This document shows, piece after piece, positions 7,306 to 14,981 of a DNA stretch of 34,569 nucleotides. Position numbers and translations under genes: made by a program. Position 1 is the stretch's first letter. Each line of letters begins with the position of its first letter. The notes under the pieces are model-generated. The model was not told the origin of the DNA, made no database searches, and saw nothing but the letters and a program-made list of their open reading frames with translations. This DNA comes from Candidatus Peregrinibacteria bacterium (lineage in GTDB: Bacteria; Patescibacteriota; Gracilibacteria; UBA1369; JACRIC01): assembly GCA_016188705.1 (NCBI GenBank), contig JACPHH010000021.1:1-34569 (forward strand). Direction: 5' to 3'.

Positions 7306-8172
7306 TTACGGTTTACGGTAGAGCCCATACCATGCTGAAGCGAGTCGATCAGCAAGACGATTGGAGCGAAAAAAAATATCGGTATATTTCAGCCAAAAAG
7401 TGAACCACCCCCAAAAATAAAGGCCGAGATGATAGAATTTTTGATTACCCAACGACGTAGCAATGGCAAGATATTCACGTAAAATCCAGCTCAAAGAAGA
7501 TCCAGGACCAACGGAAATACCAAACTCAAGTTCTTCATAAGGCTTCATCAGCTCTTTAAAACCGCTCACGGTATAGCGCTGATAGTCGTCGGGAACCGCG
7601 TGATAGGGTTGAAGAAACGGCGCTTTCATATAGAGAAAACCACCTTTTTTCAGCACTCGAAAAATTTCAGATAAAACCTGCAAAGGATTTCGAACATGCT
7701 CGAGAACATTTTTGAAAAGAATCATATCAACGCTTTCATCTCGAAAAGGGAGTTGATGAGCATCGGCGACTATATCAATATGGGAGTAGTAAATGATATC
7801 GAGATTTATTATTTTAGGATGGAGCGAGGTCAAATCTTTTGAGAGAGAGCCGATATTGAGAATAAACGGGAGTTGGTGATGTTTTTTGAGAAAAGTTGTA
7901 AGTTCCCGACCTTCACCATGAGAATTGGTGAGTGTTTGAAAATAAACGGAATGGTGAGGCGGCAAAAAAATTTTCGCCATTTTTTTCACCAAAGATGTGT
8001 CGGATCTATGTGAATGAACGACATTTTTTGAGTGTTCTTCAATGAAAAAAGGAACAGAATTTTTTATCAAATACCCGCGATGGCAATGAAAACATGAAAA
8101 ACAGTCTTCCTTTAGGAAGAGTTTTGAGTGGCATGAAGGGCAAGCAAGAAGAGATAAAAAAGAGGATTTCAT
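7306..8172 (-). CDS. SAM-dependent class I methyltransferase with N-terminal zinc-binding segment
   Basis: The 288-aa protein begins with a Trm112-like four-cysteine motif (C11PSC14, then C27FHC30), followed by a Methyltransf_11-type Rossmann fold. NLDIIYYSHIDIVADAHQL supplies the acidic loop and motif II, LPFRDESVDMILFKNVLEHV is the typical post-motif II region, and RVLKKGGFLYMKAPF is the motif III strand. Motif I is weak (ILNIGSLSKD, not DxGxGxG), so cofactor binding may be altered. The C-terminal ~60 residues are aromatic and hydrophobic (LYFWGWFTFWL), suggesting membrane association. Similar proteins occur in surface-polysaccharide loci, but the substrate cannot be inferred. The promoter geometry indicates a leaderless mRNA. 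Confidence 0.8.
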   Translation of the reverse strand: MKSSFLSLLACPSCHSKLFLKEDCFSCFHCHRGYLIKNSVPFFIEEHSKNVVHSHRSDTSLVKKMAKIFLPPHHSVYFQTLTNSHGEGRELTTFLKKHHQLPFILNIGSLSKDLTSLHPKIINLDIIYYSHIDIVADAHQLPFRDESVDMILFKNVLEHVRNPLQVLSEIFRVLKKGGFLYMKAPFLQPYHAVPDDYQRYTVSGFKELMKPYEELEFGISVGPGSSLSWILREYLAIATSLGNQKFYHLGLYFWGWFTFWLKYTDIFFRSNRLADRLASAWYGLYRKP

Positions 8173-8178
8173 GACGTT

Positions 8179-8184
8179 ACTATA
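8179..8184 (-). promoter_or_regulatory. -10 element giving a leaderless methyltransferase mRNA
   Basis: On the minus strand TATAGT ends 7 nt before the A of the ATG (8172), so the expected transcription start coincides with the start codon. No strong -35 is visible. Confidence 0.4.
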
Positions 8185-8197
8185 CCATAAGCAATTC

Positions 8198-8226
8198 TAG
8201 ACTTTTAAAAAAAAATAAAGTATATT
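8198..8226 (+). promoter_or_regulatory. Promoter of tRNA-Ser
   Basis: TAGACT (8198-8203) and TATATT (8221-8226) are separated by 17 bp, about 20 nt before the tRNA 5' end. Confidence 0.45.
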
Positions 8227-8245
8227 TGGTGCGTTAGAGCCACGC

Positions 8246-8339
8246 GGAGAGGTACTCAAGTGGCTGAAGAGGCGGGTTTGCTAAACCTGTAGGGGGGTGT
8301 TAAGCCCCCGCGAGGGTTCGAATCCCTCCCTCTCCGCCA
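8246..8339 (+). tRNA. tRNA-Ser (anticodon GCT)
   Basis: The acceptor stem GGAGAGG (8246-8252) pairs with CCTCTCC (8329-8335); G8336 is the discriminator and CCA (8337-8339) is encoded. The anticodon loop TTGCTAA gives GCT, reading AGC/AGU. A long variable arm (GGGGG…CCCCC) is present, as expected for a class II serine tRNA. The T arm GAGGG-TTCGAAT-CCCTC is complete. Confidence 0.96.
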
Positions 8340-8363
8340 GTTAGCAAATAAAGTCATTGGCTC

Positions 8364-8389
8364 GCCCGCTAGGCGGGCTCGCTATTTTT
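8364..8389 (+). terminator. Intrinsic terminator after tRNA-Ser
   Basis: GCCCGC (8364-8369), loop TAG, GCGGGC (8373-8378), followed after a short gap by TTTTT (8385-8389). The GC-rich stem stands out from its AT-rich surroundings and lies 25 nt after the tRNA. Confidence 0.65.
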
Positions 8390-8407
8390 ATTCGACTAGG
8401 AATCGTC

Positions 8408-8413
8408 TATAAT
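8408..8413 (+). promoter_or_regulatory. -10 element of fic (probable leaderless mRNA)
   Basis: A consensus TATAAT ends 7 nt before ATG 8420, the same geometry as at the methyltransferase gene. No good -35 is found at normal spacing. The position argues against starts at or upstream of 8414. Confidence 0.45.
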
Positions 8414-8419
8414 ATGTCT

Positions 8420-9478
8420 ATGAGTAAAACCATTGCATTTCAATTTCGCTATAGCATCACTTCACGACTTTTGGCTAGTATTAAACGGATTGCTCTATTG
8501 GTGAAGGATTTGAATAATAAACATTTTTCAAAAGTTGTTCTCTTAGATTTTGAACGGAAAGCCCGAGAAGTTTCGGCTCACTCTTCCACGAGCATTGAAG
8601 GAAATCCATTGCCTTTAACTGAGGTAAAAAAAATATTAAAAAATACTCCTTCTCATGTCCGAGATACGGAACGTGAAATTTTAAATTATAATAAGGTACT
8701 TATGTATCTCAATGATTTATGTAAAAATAACTCCATGCCCCCAAGTCTTGATTTAAAATTAATTTTGAAAATTCAAAAAATGGTAACTTTCGGACTTATT
8801 CATAAATCAAGATTAGGTAAAATTCGTCAAGAGCCTGTGTTTGTGAATAATCCTCAGACAAGACAACCGATTTATTTTCCTCCAGACCATCAAGATGTTC
8901 CACGACTTGTTAATAATTTGCTCGCATATGTAAATGAGAATAGAACCAAATTAGACCCGCTCATCATCTCCGGTATTTTTCATAAGCAATTTGTTATCAT
9001 TCATCCATTCGTAGATGGCAACGGTCGAACTGCCAGACTGGCGACAAAAGTATTGCTCGCGGGCATGGGATTAAATACCTTCAATCTTTTTAGTTTTGAG
9101 AATTACTATAATCAAAATGTTACAAAATATTTTCAAAATGTCGGTCTTGTCGGGAATTATTATGATCTCAAAGATACAGTCAATTTTACTGAATGGCTAG
9201 AGTATTTTATCGACGGCATTATTGATGAATTATTGCGAGTCGGTGGCGAACTTGCCAAATTAAGCAATACTCCCCTCATGACATTAAAACCCTATCACCA
9301 CGCATTAATAAAACACATTAAAAAACATGGGTTTATTAAAGACAGCGATTATTCCAAATTAACATCGCGCGCAAGACCGACGCGAAATCTGGATTTTAAA
9401 AAATTAATAGAGCTTGGACATATTGAAAAACAAGGCAATGGCAAAGCAACATTTTATGTGTTCAAAAATAATCCATAA
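8420..9478 (+). CDS. fic: Fic family protein (AMPylase-type), self-inhibited class II
   Basis: Fic enzymes transfer AMP, or occasionally other nucleotidyl groups, to hydroxyl side chains of target proteins. The catalytic motif HPFVDGNGRTAR is complete at residues 195-206. An inhibitory (S/T)xxxE(G/N) motif, S56-TSI-E60-G61, lies N-terminal to the Fic core, which defines class II. The C-terminus (about 280-352) looks like a winged helix, as in Shewanella SoFic (372 aa). The frame is open back to TTG 8357, but that extension runs through the tRNA terminator; ATG 8414 is an alternative to 8420. It sits directly 3' of tRNA-Ser and converges on paralogue A. No FicA/antitoxin partner is adjacent, as expected for a self-inhibited form. 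Confidence 0.9.
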   Translation: MSKTIAFQFRYSITSRLLASIKRIALLVKDLNNKHFSKVVLLDFERKAREVSAHSSTSIEGNPLPLTEVKKILKNTPSHVRDTEREILNYNKVLMYLNDLCKNNSMPPSLDLKLILKIQKMVTFGLIHKSRLGKIRQEPVFVNNPQTRQPIYFPPDHQDVPRLVNNLLAYVNENRTKLDPLIISGIFHKQFVIIHPFVDGNGRTARLATKVLLAGMGLNTFNLFSFENYYNQNVTKYFQNVGLVGNYYDLKDTVNFTEWLEYFIDGIIDELLRVGGELAKLSNTPLMTLKPYHHALIKHIKKHGFIKDSDYSKLTSRARPTRNLDFKKLIELGHIEKQGNGKATFYVFKNNP

Positions 9479-9505
9479 TTATCCACATTTTTATTTTTTA
9501 AAGCC

Positions 9506-11179
9506 TTAGTAAATAGCATCCAGATAACATTTTTCACAATAAACAGTTTCTGGTGTTTCTAGGGAATAAGTACTCAGCATTTCTTTTTTGCAATGTGAGC
9601 AAAGGCGCTTCCAAAGTTCATGAGGATTTTTGAGCCCTAGACGATTTTGATGACGACAATCAGGACACTTGAAAGGAAGAGGCAGAAACATTGTTTTATA
9701 AAATGTAAGCTCTTTTGTTGTGATACGGTAATTTTTTTTACATGAAATACAAGCGAGAATTTCACCAGTGACGCTTTCAGGCACATCTTTGATATGATTC
9801 GGAATCAAATAGGACGATTTTTTGTAATCTCGTGTATCGATAGTTTTCCACGAAAAACCAAGTTTCAGAGCCTTTTCTTTTGAAAGTGGATAATAATCAT
9901 TCGCCGTAGTTTCGTTATAACCAAAGGGAGAAAAAGAAGAAGGAAAAAATTCTCCAAATTCTTGAGTTTGAGTCATATGGTTCAAAATACGTCCAACCAG
10001 CTCTGTATAAGCTGAAGGTGAATATTGTCTATTTAAAATGCAATATTCTTTATTTTTTAAACCAATGCAGCCGAAAAGATTTTTACAATTAAAACACTGC
10101 TCGCAGTAATATAAATCGCTGTTATGCCAGCAGGAAATACAAAAAAGAGCGCGAGTATTGCCGGTATTTCCCAGGCATTCGTACAGGAGTTCAGATGGAT
10201 CGTATCCGATATTCGAGACATCCATGCAGTCTTTTACCTTTACGGCATTGGTGTAAACATAGGAACAATCTTCGCCATATTTTAAATTAAAGCCGTAGTA
10301 GATATTTTTTGAATTTTGGATATCGGAACCTATACAGTGCTCACAATTTTTTTGGAAAGTCGATCGATGGATAGCCGAAGAACAAACAAGTTTATATTGC
10401 TCAAGAATCGAAGAAAAGTGTTTGCTGTTTCCTTGATCAAGAGAGGCGCAAAAACGATTATAATCATCTTTTGAGTGAGGTTTATTAAAAATATAATACT
10501 GCTTATTTCGAAGGTTGGAAGAAAAGAGACAGTTTTTACAACCGATAAGATCGTAACAGTAATGACAATCGCTCACATTGAAGCAGTATTGAATAAAACT
10601 CGATTGATAACAATTTTCTGAATAGATTCCTTCGTAAATGAGTTCGCTTTTTATGAGTTCTAAACAGTCAAAACAATTTTTGCATGCCCACATATAAGTG
10701 CCGTATTGGCAGTCTTCGTTGTAGTGCGAAGCGAAAATAAGATAGCAGTTTTTATTGCGATATGAAAAATTGCAGTAATCGCTGTTTTCACTCGCGACAT
10801 TTACAAAATTAATTTTTGGAATTTTTTTATAAAGTTCAAAAAATTGTTCAAAAAAATGGCGAGTAAAATCAAAATCTCTTCCATAATTTGTAGCATCAAG
10901 CTGATCACTCCACCACGCTTCATGATCGTAGACTTTGTACGGTTTGTCGGGCGAATAGACAGAAATAATATTTTTTTTGGAAAAATCGCAGAGCCGTTTA
11001 TAGAGGTTTCGTTCATTGCGCCATGAAAGCCTTCTTTGAAGGCGGCAGTCGGGACACAAAGTTGGAGCTGGAAGCATATTTTTTTGCCCGCCAAACACCG
11101 GAGAAATTTTATTATAAAAAACAAGATCGCGATCAAAAATTTCAAAATTGTGCTGACACTGTTTACAGATTTTTTGCAT
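9506..11179 (-). CDS. Cysteine-rich double zinc-ribbon repeat protein, paralogue A
   Basis: The function is unknown; similar proteins are common in CPR genomes, usually as hypothetical or misnamed entries. The 557 residues hold 39 cysteines by my count. The head zinc ribbon uses C5/C8 and C42/C45, followed by RNERNLYKRLC and ISVYSPDKPYKVYD. Residues ~130-230 and ~275-380 are degenerate 12-residue repeats of the NxNCYLxF/EDCxYxxx type, each block ending in a YxxFN/ILN-(K/R)-(P/Q)-(Y/H)-S motif. A conserved linker (GYNETTANDYYPLS, ~420-433) precedes a tail ribbon (C477/C480, C505/C508, C527/C530, C548/C551) that mirrors the head. There is no signal peptide. ATG 11179 is chosen because it directly precedes the ribbon; earlier starts overlap B. 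It lies 16 nt after B, probably co-transcribed. Confidence 0.85.
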   Translation of the reverse strand: MQKICKQCQHNFEIFDRDLVFYNKISPVFGGQKNMLPAPTLCPDCRLQRRLSWRNERNLYKRLCDFSKKNIISVYSPDKPYKVYDHEAWWSDQLDATNYGRDFDFTRHFFEQFFELYKKIPKINFVNVASENSDYCNFSYRNKNCYLIFASHYNEDCQYGTYMWACKNCFDCLELIKSELIYEGIYSENCYQSSFIQYCFNVSDCHYCYDLIGCKNCLFSSNLRNKQYYIFNKPHSKDDYNRFCASLDQGNSKHFSSILEQYKLVCSSAIHRSTFQKNCEHCIGSDIQNSKNIYYGFNLKYGEDCSYVYTNAVKVKDCMDVSNIGYDPSELLYECLGNTGNTRALFCISCWHNSDLYYCEQCFNCKNLFGCIGLKNKEYCILNRQYSPSAYTELVGRILNHMTQTQEFGEFFPSSFSPFGYNETTANDYYPLSKEKALKLGFSWKTIDTRDYKKSSYLIPNHIKDVPESVTGEILACISCKKNYRITTKELTFYKTMFLPLPFKCPDCRHQNRLGLKNPHELWKRLCSHCKKEMLSTYSLETPETVYCEKCYLDAIY

Positions 11180-11195
11180 ATTTATGGATAAGTTC

Positions 11196-12917
11196 TTAAT
11201 ATATCTCTTTGAGGTAGCAGCTTTCGCAATAAACTTTTTCGCTTCGATCGGGTGAGTAAGTGGTTTCCATTTCACGACCGCACTTAAAACACATTCGTTT
11301 CCAAATGTGTCTTTGTGCTCGAAATTGCATGCGTTCTTTATGGCGGCAATTGGAGCATTTTCGAGGAATGGGAAGCGAAAGTTTACGATAAAATGCCAAT
11401 TCCTGCGGGATAATACGATAATTTCGGCCGCAATCACGGCACGAAAGTATTTCACTCGTAATCGTGTCGGAGACATTTTTGCTATCATCCGGAAGCTGAT
11501 ATGTTTGTTTCGAATAGGTACTTTCCGTGTCTTCGCGCCATTGCCATCCGCGTTTCAAAACCTCTTCGCGCTTTAATGGAAAAAATTCCGGCGCAATCGT
11601 TTCATTATAGGCAAAAAGCGAGTGAGAGGTTGGAAAGTATTCTCCCCATTCAGACGCTTGTTGATGACTTCCTGTCATTATCGATTCAGTAGATGACGCT
11701 GTTTGGTTCGCATATTCGATATTCATCATGTGCTTCATAATCCGCGGAACAAGATTTTCATATTGTTCTTTGGAATATTGTTTGTTTAAAATGCAGTATT
11801 CATTTTTTTTCAGCCCGATACAGCCAAAAAGGTTCGAAGAATAAAAACATTCATCAGTGTAATACGAATGTTTGAGATCCCATGAATGAAGAATGAAAGA
11901 GGAGTGGTAATTTTTTACCGCAGACATCGCTTCATACACGAGTTCGGATTTTGGCGAATAGTGAGCGTCGAAACAATCTTTCGCGCCTTGAGGAAGGGTA
12001 TAAATGTAAGAACAATCCTCAAGTCCTTCGGCCTCAAAACACTGCCGACTATTTTTGCAATTGAGCAAATGATCGCCGCTGACATGTTCGCATTGAATAT
12101 TATAGGACGCTCGAACGGGAAATCGCAGAGCAAAGTCGCGAAATTGACGAGAAAGTTTTTCAAGAAACGAATACTGTGAGAGAGAAGCTATGAATTCATG
12201 ATATTCTGTTTCGGAAACAGGTGAATTAAAAATATGAAAACGCTTTTTTGTAAGATTTACACAGCCGACACATTGGTCGCAACCGCTGCAGTCGCGGCAA
12301 AAAAGAAGATCCGAAGAATCCCTGCAGTTATTGGTATGAAAGCAACGATACAAATGAACTCCATAAATGCACTCAAGGCAAATTTCGCAGTTATAGCAAA
12401 GGGAGCAATCGACGCAGTCGCGAGACGCGTTAGTTTGATAGGAGTAATAAATATCCTCCGAGCCAACGACGGAAACGCACATATAGCAATTTCGTGAAGT
12501 AACGGAATACGGCGCGTAATTGCTATTTTCACAATGGGAAAGAATCATGTTCATTCGCGGAACTCGAAGTTGAAGTTCATGAAATTGTTCAAAAAAAGGC
12601 CTCTTAAAGTCAAATGGTTGTCCATAGCTTCGCGCGTCCCATTGATCGCTCCACCAGATTTCATGATCGTAGACTTTGTACGGTTTGTCAGGCGAGTAGA
12701 CGGAAATAATATTTTTTTTGGAAAAATCGCAGAGCCGTTTATAGAGGTTTCGTTCATTGCGCCAAGAAAGCCGCCTCTGCTGGCGGCAGTCAGGGCAGAG
12801 CGAAGGTAGCGGAAAAGGAAAATTTTGTCCTGCGAAATGAGGCGAAACTTTTTCATGCAAGGCCTGATAGTCAGTCGTTATTTCAAAATCGCGCTGACAA
12901 TATTTGCACAGTGGCAT
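11196..12917 (-). CDS. Cysteine-rich double zinc-ribbon repeat protein, paralogue B
   Basis: Architecture is as in A, over 573 aa. The head ribbon uses C4/C7 and C41/C44, followed by two blocks of Cys/Asp-rich repeats (for example DCVDCSLCYNCEICLECIYG), the linker FAYNETIAPEFFPL, and a tail ribbon ending VYCESCYLKEIY. The head region is almost identical to A (SWRNERNLYKRLCDFSKKNI in both) and shares a 62-nt stretch of DNA identity with it, unlike the rest of the gene. A Ser/Thr/Gln-rich insertion (NQTASSTESIMTGSHQQAS) precedes the linker, where C carries a different tandem repeat. It is the first gene of the A/B pair and diverges from the TrmB-like regulator across 222 bp containing two dyads. 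Confidence 0.85.
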   Translation of the reverse strand: MPLCKYCQRDFEITTDYQALHEKVSPHFAGQNFPFPLPSLCPDCRQQRRLSWRNERNLYKRLCDFSKKNIISVYSPDKPYKVYDHEIWWSDQWDARSYGQPFDFKRPFFEQFHELQLRVPRMNMILSHCENSNYAPYSVTSRNCYMCVSVVGSEDIYYSYQTNASRDCVDCSLCYNCEICLECIYGVHLYRCFHTNNCRDSSDLLFCRDCSGCDQCVGCVNLTKKRFHIFNSPVSETEYHEFIASLSQYSFLEKLSRQFRDFALRFPVRASYNIQCEHVSGDHLLNCKNSRQCFEAEGLEDCSYIYTLPQGAKDCFDAHYSPKSELVYEAMSAVKNYHSSFILHSWDLKHSYYTDECFYSSNLFGCIGLKKNEYCILNKQYSKEQYENLVPRIMKHMMNIEYANQTASSTESIMTGSHQQASEWGEYFPTSHSLFAYNETIAPEFFPLKREEVLKRGWQWREDTESTYSKQTYQLPDDSKNVSDTITSEILSCRDCGRNYRIIPQELAFYRKLSLPIPRKCSNCRHKERMQFRAQRHIWKRMCFKCGREMETTYSPDRSEKVYCESCYLKEIY

Positions 12918-12989
12918 TTGTAGATATTTTTAAATAACAATTAAGAATGTATACTTCTCATTTACACCTATAGAATAAGGAAGTAAACT

Positions 12990-13005
12990 GTTCTTCGCAA
13001 AGAAC
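12990..13005. promoter_or_regulatory. Candidate operator dyad 1
   Basis: GTTCTT-CGCA-AAGAAC is a perfect 16-bp palindrome in the divergent gap between paralogue B and the TrmB-like regulator. The position fits a regulator-binding site, but binding is an inference. Confidence 0.35.
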
Positions 13006-13040
13006 AACACAAAATGGGTCAAGTCTCTTTTAAAGACATC

Positions 13041-13060
13041 TGACCGCAGCATGACGGTCA
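13041..13060. promoter_or_regulatory. Candidate operator dyad 2
   Basis: TGACCG (13041-13046) and CGGTCA (13055-13060) form a perfect 6-bp inverted repeat with an 8-bp spacer, 80 bp before the regulator start. It could be an operator or a short hairpin. Confidence 0.35.
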
Positions 13061-13139
13061 TTCTACGGCGAATTTTCTACTTTTTTGGTATAGAGACGAC
13101 ATAATTGAACACAGGCTACTCTATTTTAGACTTAATCCT

Positions 13140-13910
13140 ATGCTGCAGTCATACCTTCAACATCTAGGTCTTAACGAAAAAGAACAGATGCTCTATCTCG
13201 CGCTTGCGGAACTTGGCATACAGCCTGCTTCTGTTATTGCCAGACATTGCCATTTAGATCGCGTAACGACTTACAAAAATTTAAAAAAGCTGGCCGATCT
13301 TAGTCTTGTGAAGGTCTATTCACGCGATAACGTTCAGTGTTTCGGCATTGAAAGTTTTGAAAATTTGCAGGGATATTTAAAGGAAAAAGTGATTTTTTTT
13401 GAAAATTTGCTTGAAGAATATCCCATGGCGGAAAATCTTTTAAAATCGCTCAAAGGCGATGAAGATCTCATTCCAAAGCTTCAGATTTTTGAAGGGGAAT
13501 CCGGAATTAAGAGTTTTTTTCGCGATTTGCTTTTTGAAATCAAACGGGAAAATCTTCATCAACTTCGAATGCTGACATCCAATACTTTTGAAGAAAGGCT
13601 TGGAGATGTGCCGCTTTCACGTTTTGTCGAAGATTTTTTCAAGGAGTTACGAGAAAGAAAAATTCAGCTTGAAATTTACGAAGCCGCCGGGAATTTGATC
13701 CCCGAGCATTTGAGAAAAGTCTCTTTTGAAGAGTTTGATCCGTCGCGTTTACCGGCTGCGAGAGGAACGACAAACATTTTCATTGCAGGCCACGCCGTGT
13801 ATGTATCCTGCTACAAAACTTCACAAATCGGTCTCAAAATAAAACAATCCGACATCAGCCAAATTTTCCACTTTCTCTTCGATTTTATCGGTAAAAACGT
13901 GAGCTTTTAA
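13140..13910 (+). CDS. TrmB-like transcriptional regulator
   Basis: The 256-aa protein has an N-terminal winged helix of the TrmB/MarR-like type (residues ~1-75; LGLNEKEQMLYLALAELG, then ASVIARHCHLDRVTTYKNLK as the HTH with recognition helix). It resembles regulators in which this domain is linked to a C-terminal effector-binding, PLD-like domain. Residues ~80-105 look like a coiled linker. The C-terminal domain (about 110-250) contains LRMLTSNTFEERL and GTTNIFIAGHAVYVSCYK. It is the only plus-strand gene within the cysteine-rich cluster and diverges from B, a layout typical of a local regulator. The ligand is unknown. No Shine-Dalgarno sequence is present before ATG 13140. Confidence 0.75.
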   Translation: MLQSYLQHLGLNEKEQMLYLALAELGIQPASVIARHCHLDRVTTYKNLKKLADLSLVKVYSRDNVQCFGIESFENLQGYLKEKVIFFENLLEEYPMAENLLKSLKGDEDLIPKLQIFEGESGIKSFFRDLLFEIKRENLHQLRMLTSNTFEERLGDVPLSRFVEDFFKELRERKIQLEIYEAAGNLIPEHLRKVSFEEFDPSRLPAARGTTNIFIAGHAVYVSCYKTSQIGLKIKQSDISQIFHFLFDFIGKNVSF

Positions 13911-13943
13911 ATCAAGGAATTTCTAAAAAATTTGCGACAAAGG

Positions 13944-13983
13944 TTTGTAAAGTGGAGTAGCAAGTACATTTTTCAGAGGTTCT
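13944..13983. repeat. Foldback-element end (partial copy)
   Basis: TGTAAAGTGGAGTAGCAAGT followed by ACATTTTTCAGAGGTTC matches the right half of the copies at 24908-24977 and 30067-30133. It is in the 140-nt gap after the TrmB-like gene; I see nothing else there. Confidence 0.5.
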
Positions 13984-14050
13984 TCAACAATTAATATCCA
14001 TTTTTTCAGAGCTTTCTTACATTGGAACTTCAAATCGAGAAGAAGTCCTC

Positions 14051-14611
14051 TTATATCTCGACTTCTTGCGCTTCCGATAAACTTTTACCTCTCAAGTTTC
14101 TGAGTATTTCTTCTAAAGAAGGATCACTATGAGGATCACGAGGAAATTTCGTTCTGATTGTATCATCAGTTTCTCCAGGTTTTAGATCTCTTGGAATTTT
14201 TGTTACTCCTCTCGATGAGTCTCTGGCAATATCAAAACCGTTGAGATGTTGAAAAGATGGGGTTGTTGCTTGTCGATCTGCGGATGCACCGTTAGAGTTA
14301 CTTGATTCAAAATGAGAAGTTACTTTTTTTCGAATATCTCCATTCGATAAATTTCTTGAACCATTACCTAATACTGCATTAAGAGCTCTTCTATAGAGAC
14401 CAATATGTTTTAAACAAAACGGTCCTGCAGAAGTATTCACTCCAAACATTTTTATAGGAATATCCACTCCATCAGAATACTTACTAAGCAAGCGATCGGG
14501 ATGTATGCCATCGTTTAAAGTAGTAGAAAGAAGAGTTGATAATTCCTGAATCTCTCGAGAACTTACCAATTTTCCAATAGTTCCATTACAATTGACGCAA
14601 TTGATAGACAT
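14051..14611 (-). CDS. Hypothetical protein with N-terminal CxxC
   Basis: I do not recognise this 186-aa protein. It starts MSINCVNCNGTIG, a CxxC knuckle, with further Cys/His in GPFCLKHIGLYRRAL (about residues 62-76) that could complete a metal site. The second half (about 95-186) is polar, Ser/Asn/Asp-rich and probably disordered, ending with a short charged helix (SLEEILRNLRGK). There is no signal peptide or membrane segment. It follows the toxin gene by about 110 nt on the same strand, inside the paralogue cluster. Its arginine codon choice (many AGA/CGA) and lack of long A-runs differ by eye from its neighbours, so it may be a recent arrival. Confidence 0.6.
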   Translation of the reverse strand: MSINCVNCNGTIGKLVSSREIQELSTLLSTTLNDGIHPDRLLSKYSDGVDIPIKMFGVNTSAGPFCLKHIGLYRRALNAVLGNGSRNLSNGDIRKKVTSHFESSNSNGASADRQATTPSFQHLNGFDIARDSSRGVTKIPRDLKPGETDDTIRTKFPRDPHSDPSLEEILRNLRGKSLSEAQEVEI

Positions 14612-14720
14612 ATACTTTATATTTACGAGAAAGTGAGAATAAATTAATGTATAAAAAACTCGCTGTCAATACGAACATGCGGCGTAAAAGTGAAAAAATT
14701 ATAATTCAGTAAGTTAAAAT

Positions 14721-14981
14721 TTAGTACACCTGATTGTGAGTGCCAATTCGGAGAAGAATAATACTGTTTTTGTCTAAATAGCGATAAATAACACGAACAT
14801 CTCCCGTGATAGAAAAGGAGCGCTTACCCCTCAGTAATCCTTTAAGAGCATGATCGCGAAGTTCGGGATTTTGAGGATTTTGTAAAAATGTGAGAAATTT
14901 TTTTTGAAATCGTTCTTTCTCTTGAGGATGAAGTTTTTTAAAGTCTTTCTTAAAATCTCGATGATAATCGGCTTTAAGCAT
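14721..14981 (-). CDS. RelE/ParE-superfamily toxin (YafQ-like)
   Basis: The 86-aa protein has the RelE/YafQ layout: an N-terminal helix-rich part (DYHRDFKKDFKKLHPQEKERF), then LRDHALKGLLRGKRSFSITGDVRVIYR and the C-terminal strand ILLRIGTHNQVY. Members usually cleave mRNA in the ribosomal A site. The terminal RIGTH motif is typical of YafQ/RelE toxins, where the His is catalytically important. Its ATG lies inside the end of the antitoxin gene (8-nt overlap, ATGCTTAA), a classical coupled arrangement. Confidence 0.88.
   Translation of the reverse strand: MLKADYHRDFKKDFKKLHPQEKERFQKKFLTFLQNPQNPELRDHALKGLLRGKRSFSITGDVRVIYRYLDKNSIILLRIGTHNQVY

Noticed and set aside
8357-8419. TTG start at 8357 for the Fic protein.
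   Set aside because: It would translate the tRNA terminator hairpin and the -10 box; ATG 8420 (or 8414) is consistent with the promoter and with Fic family length.
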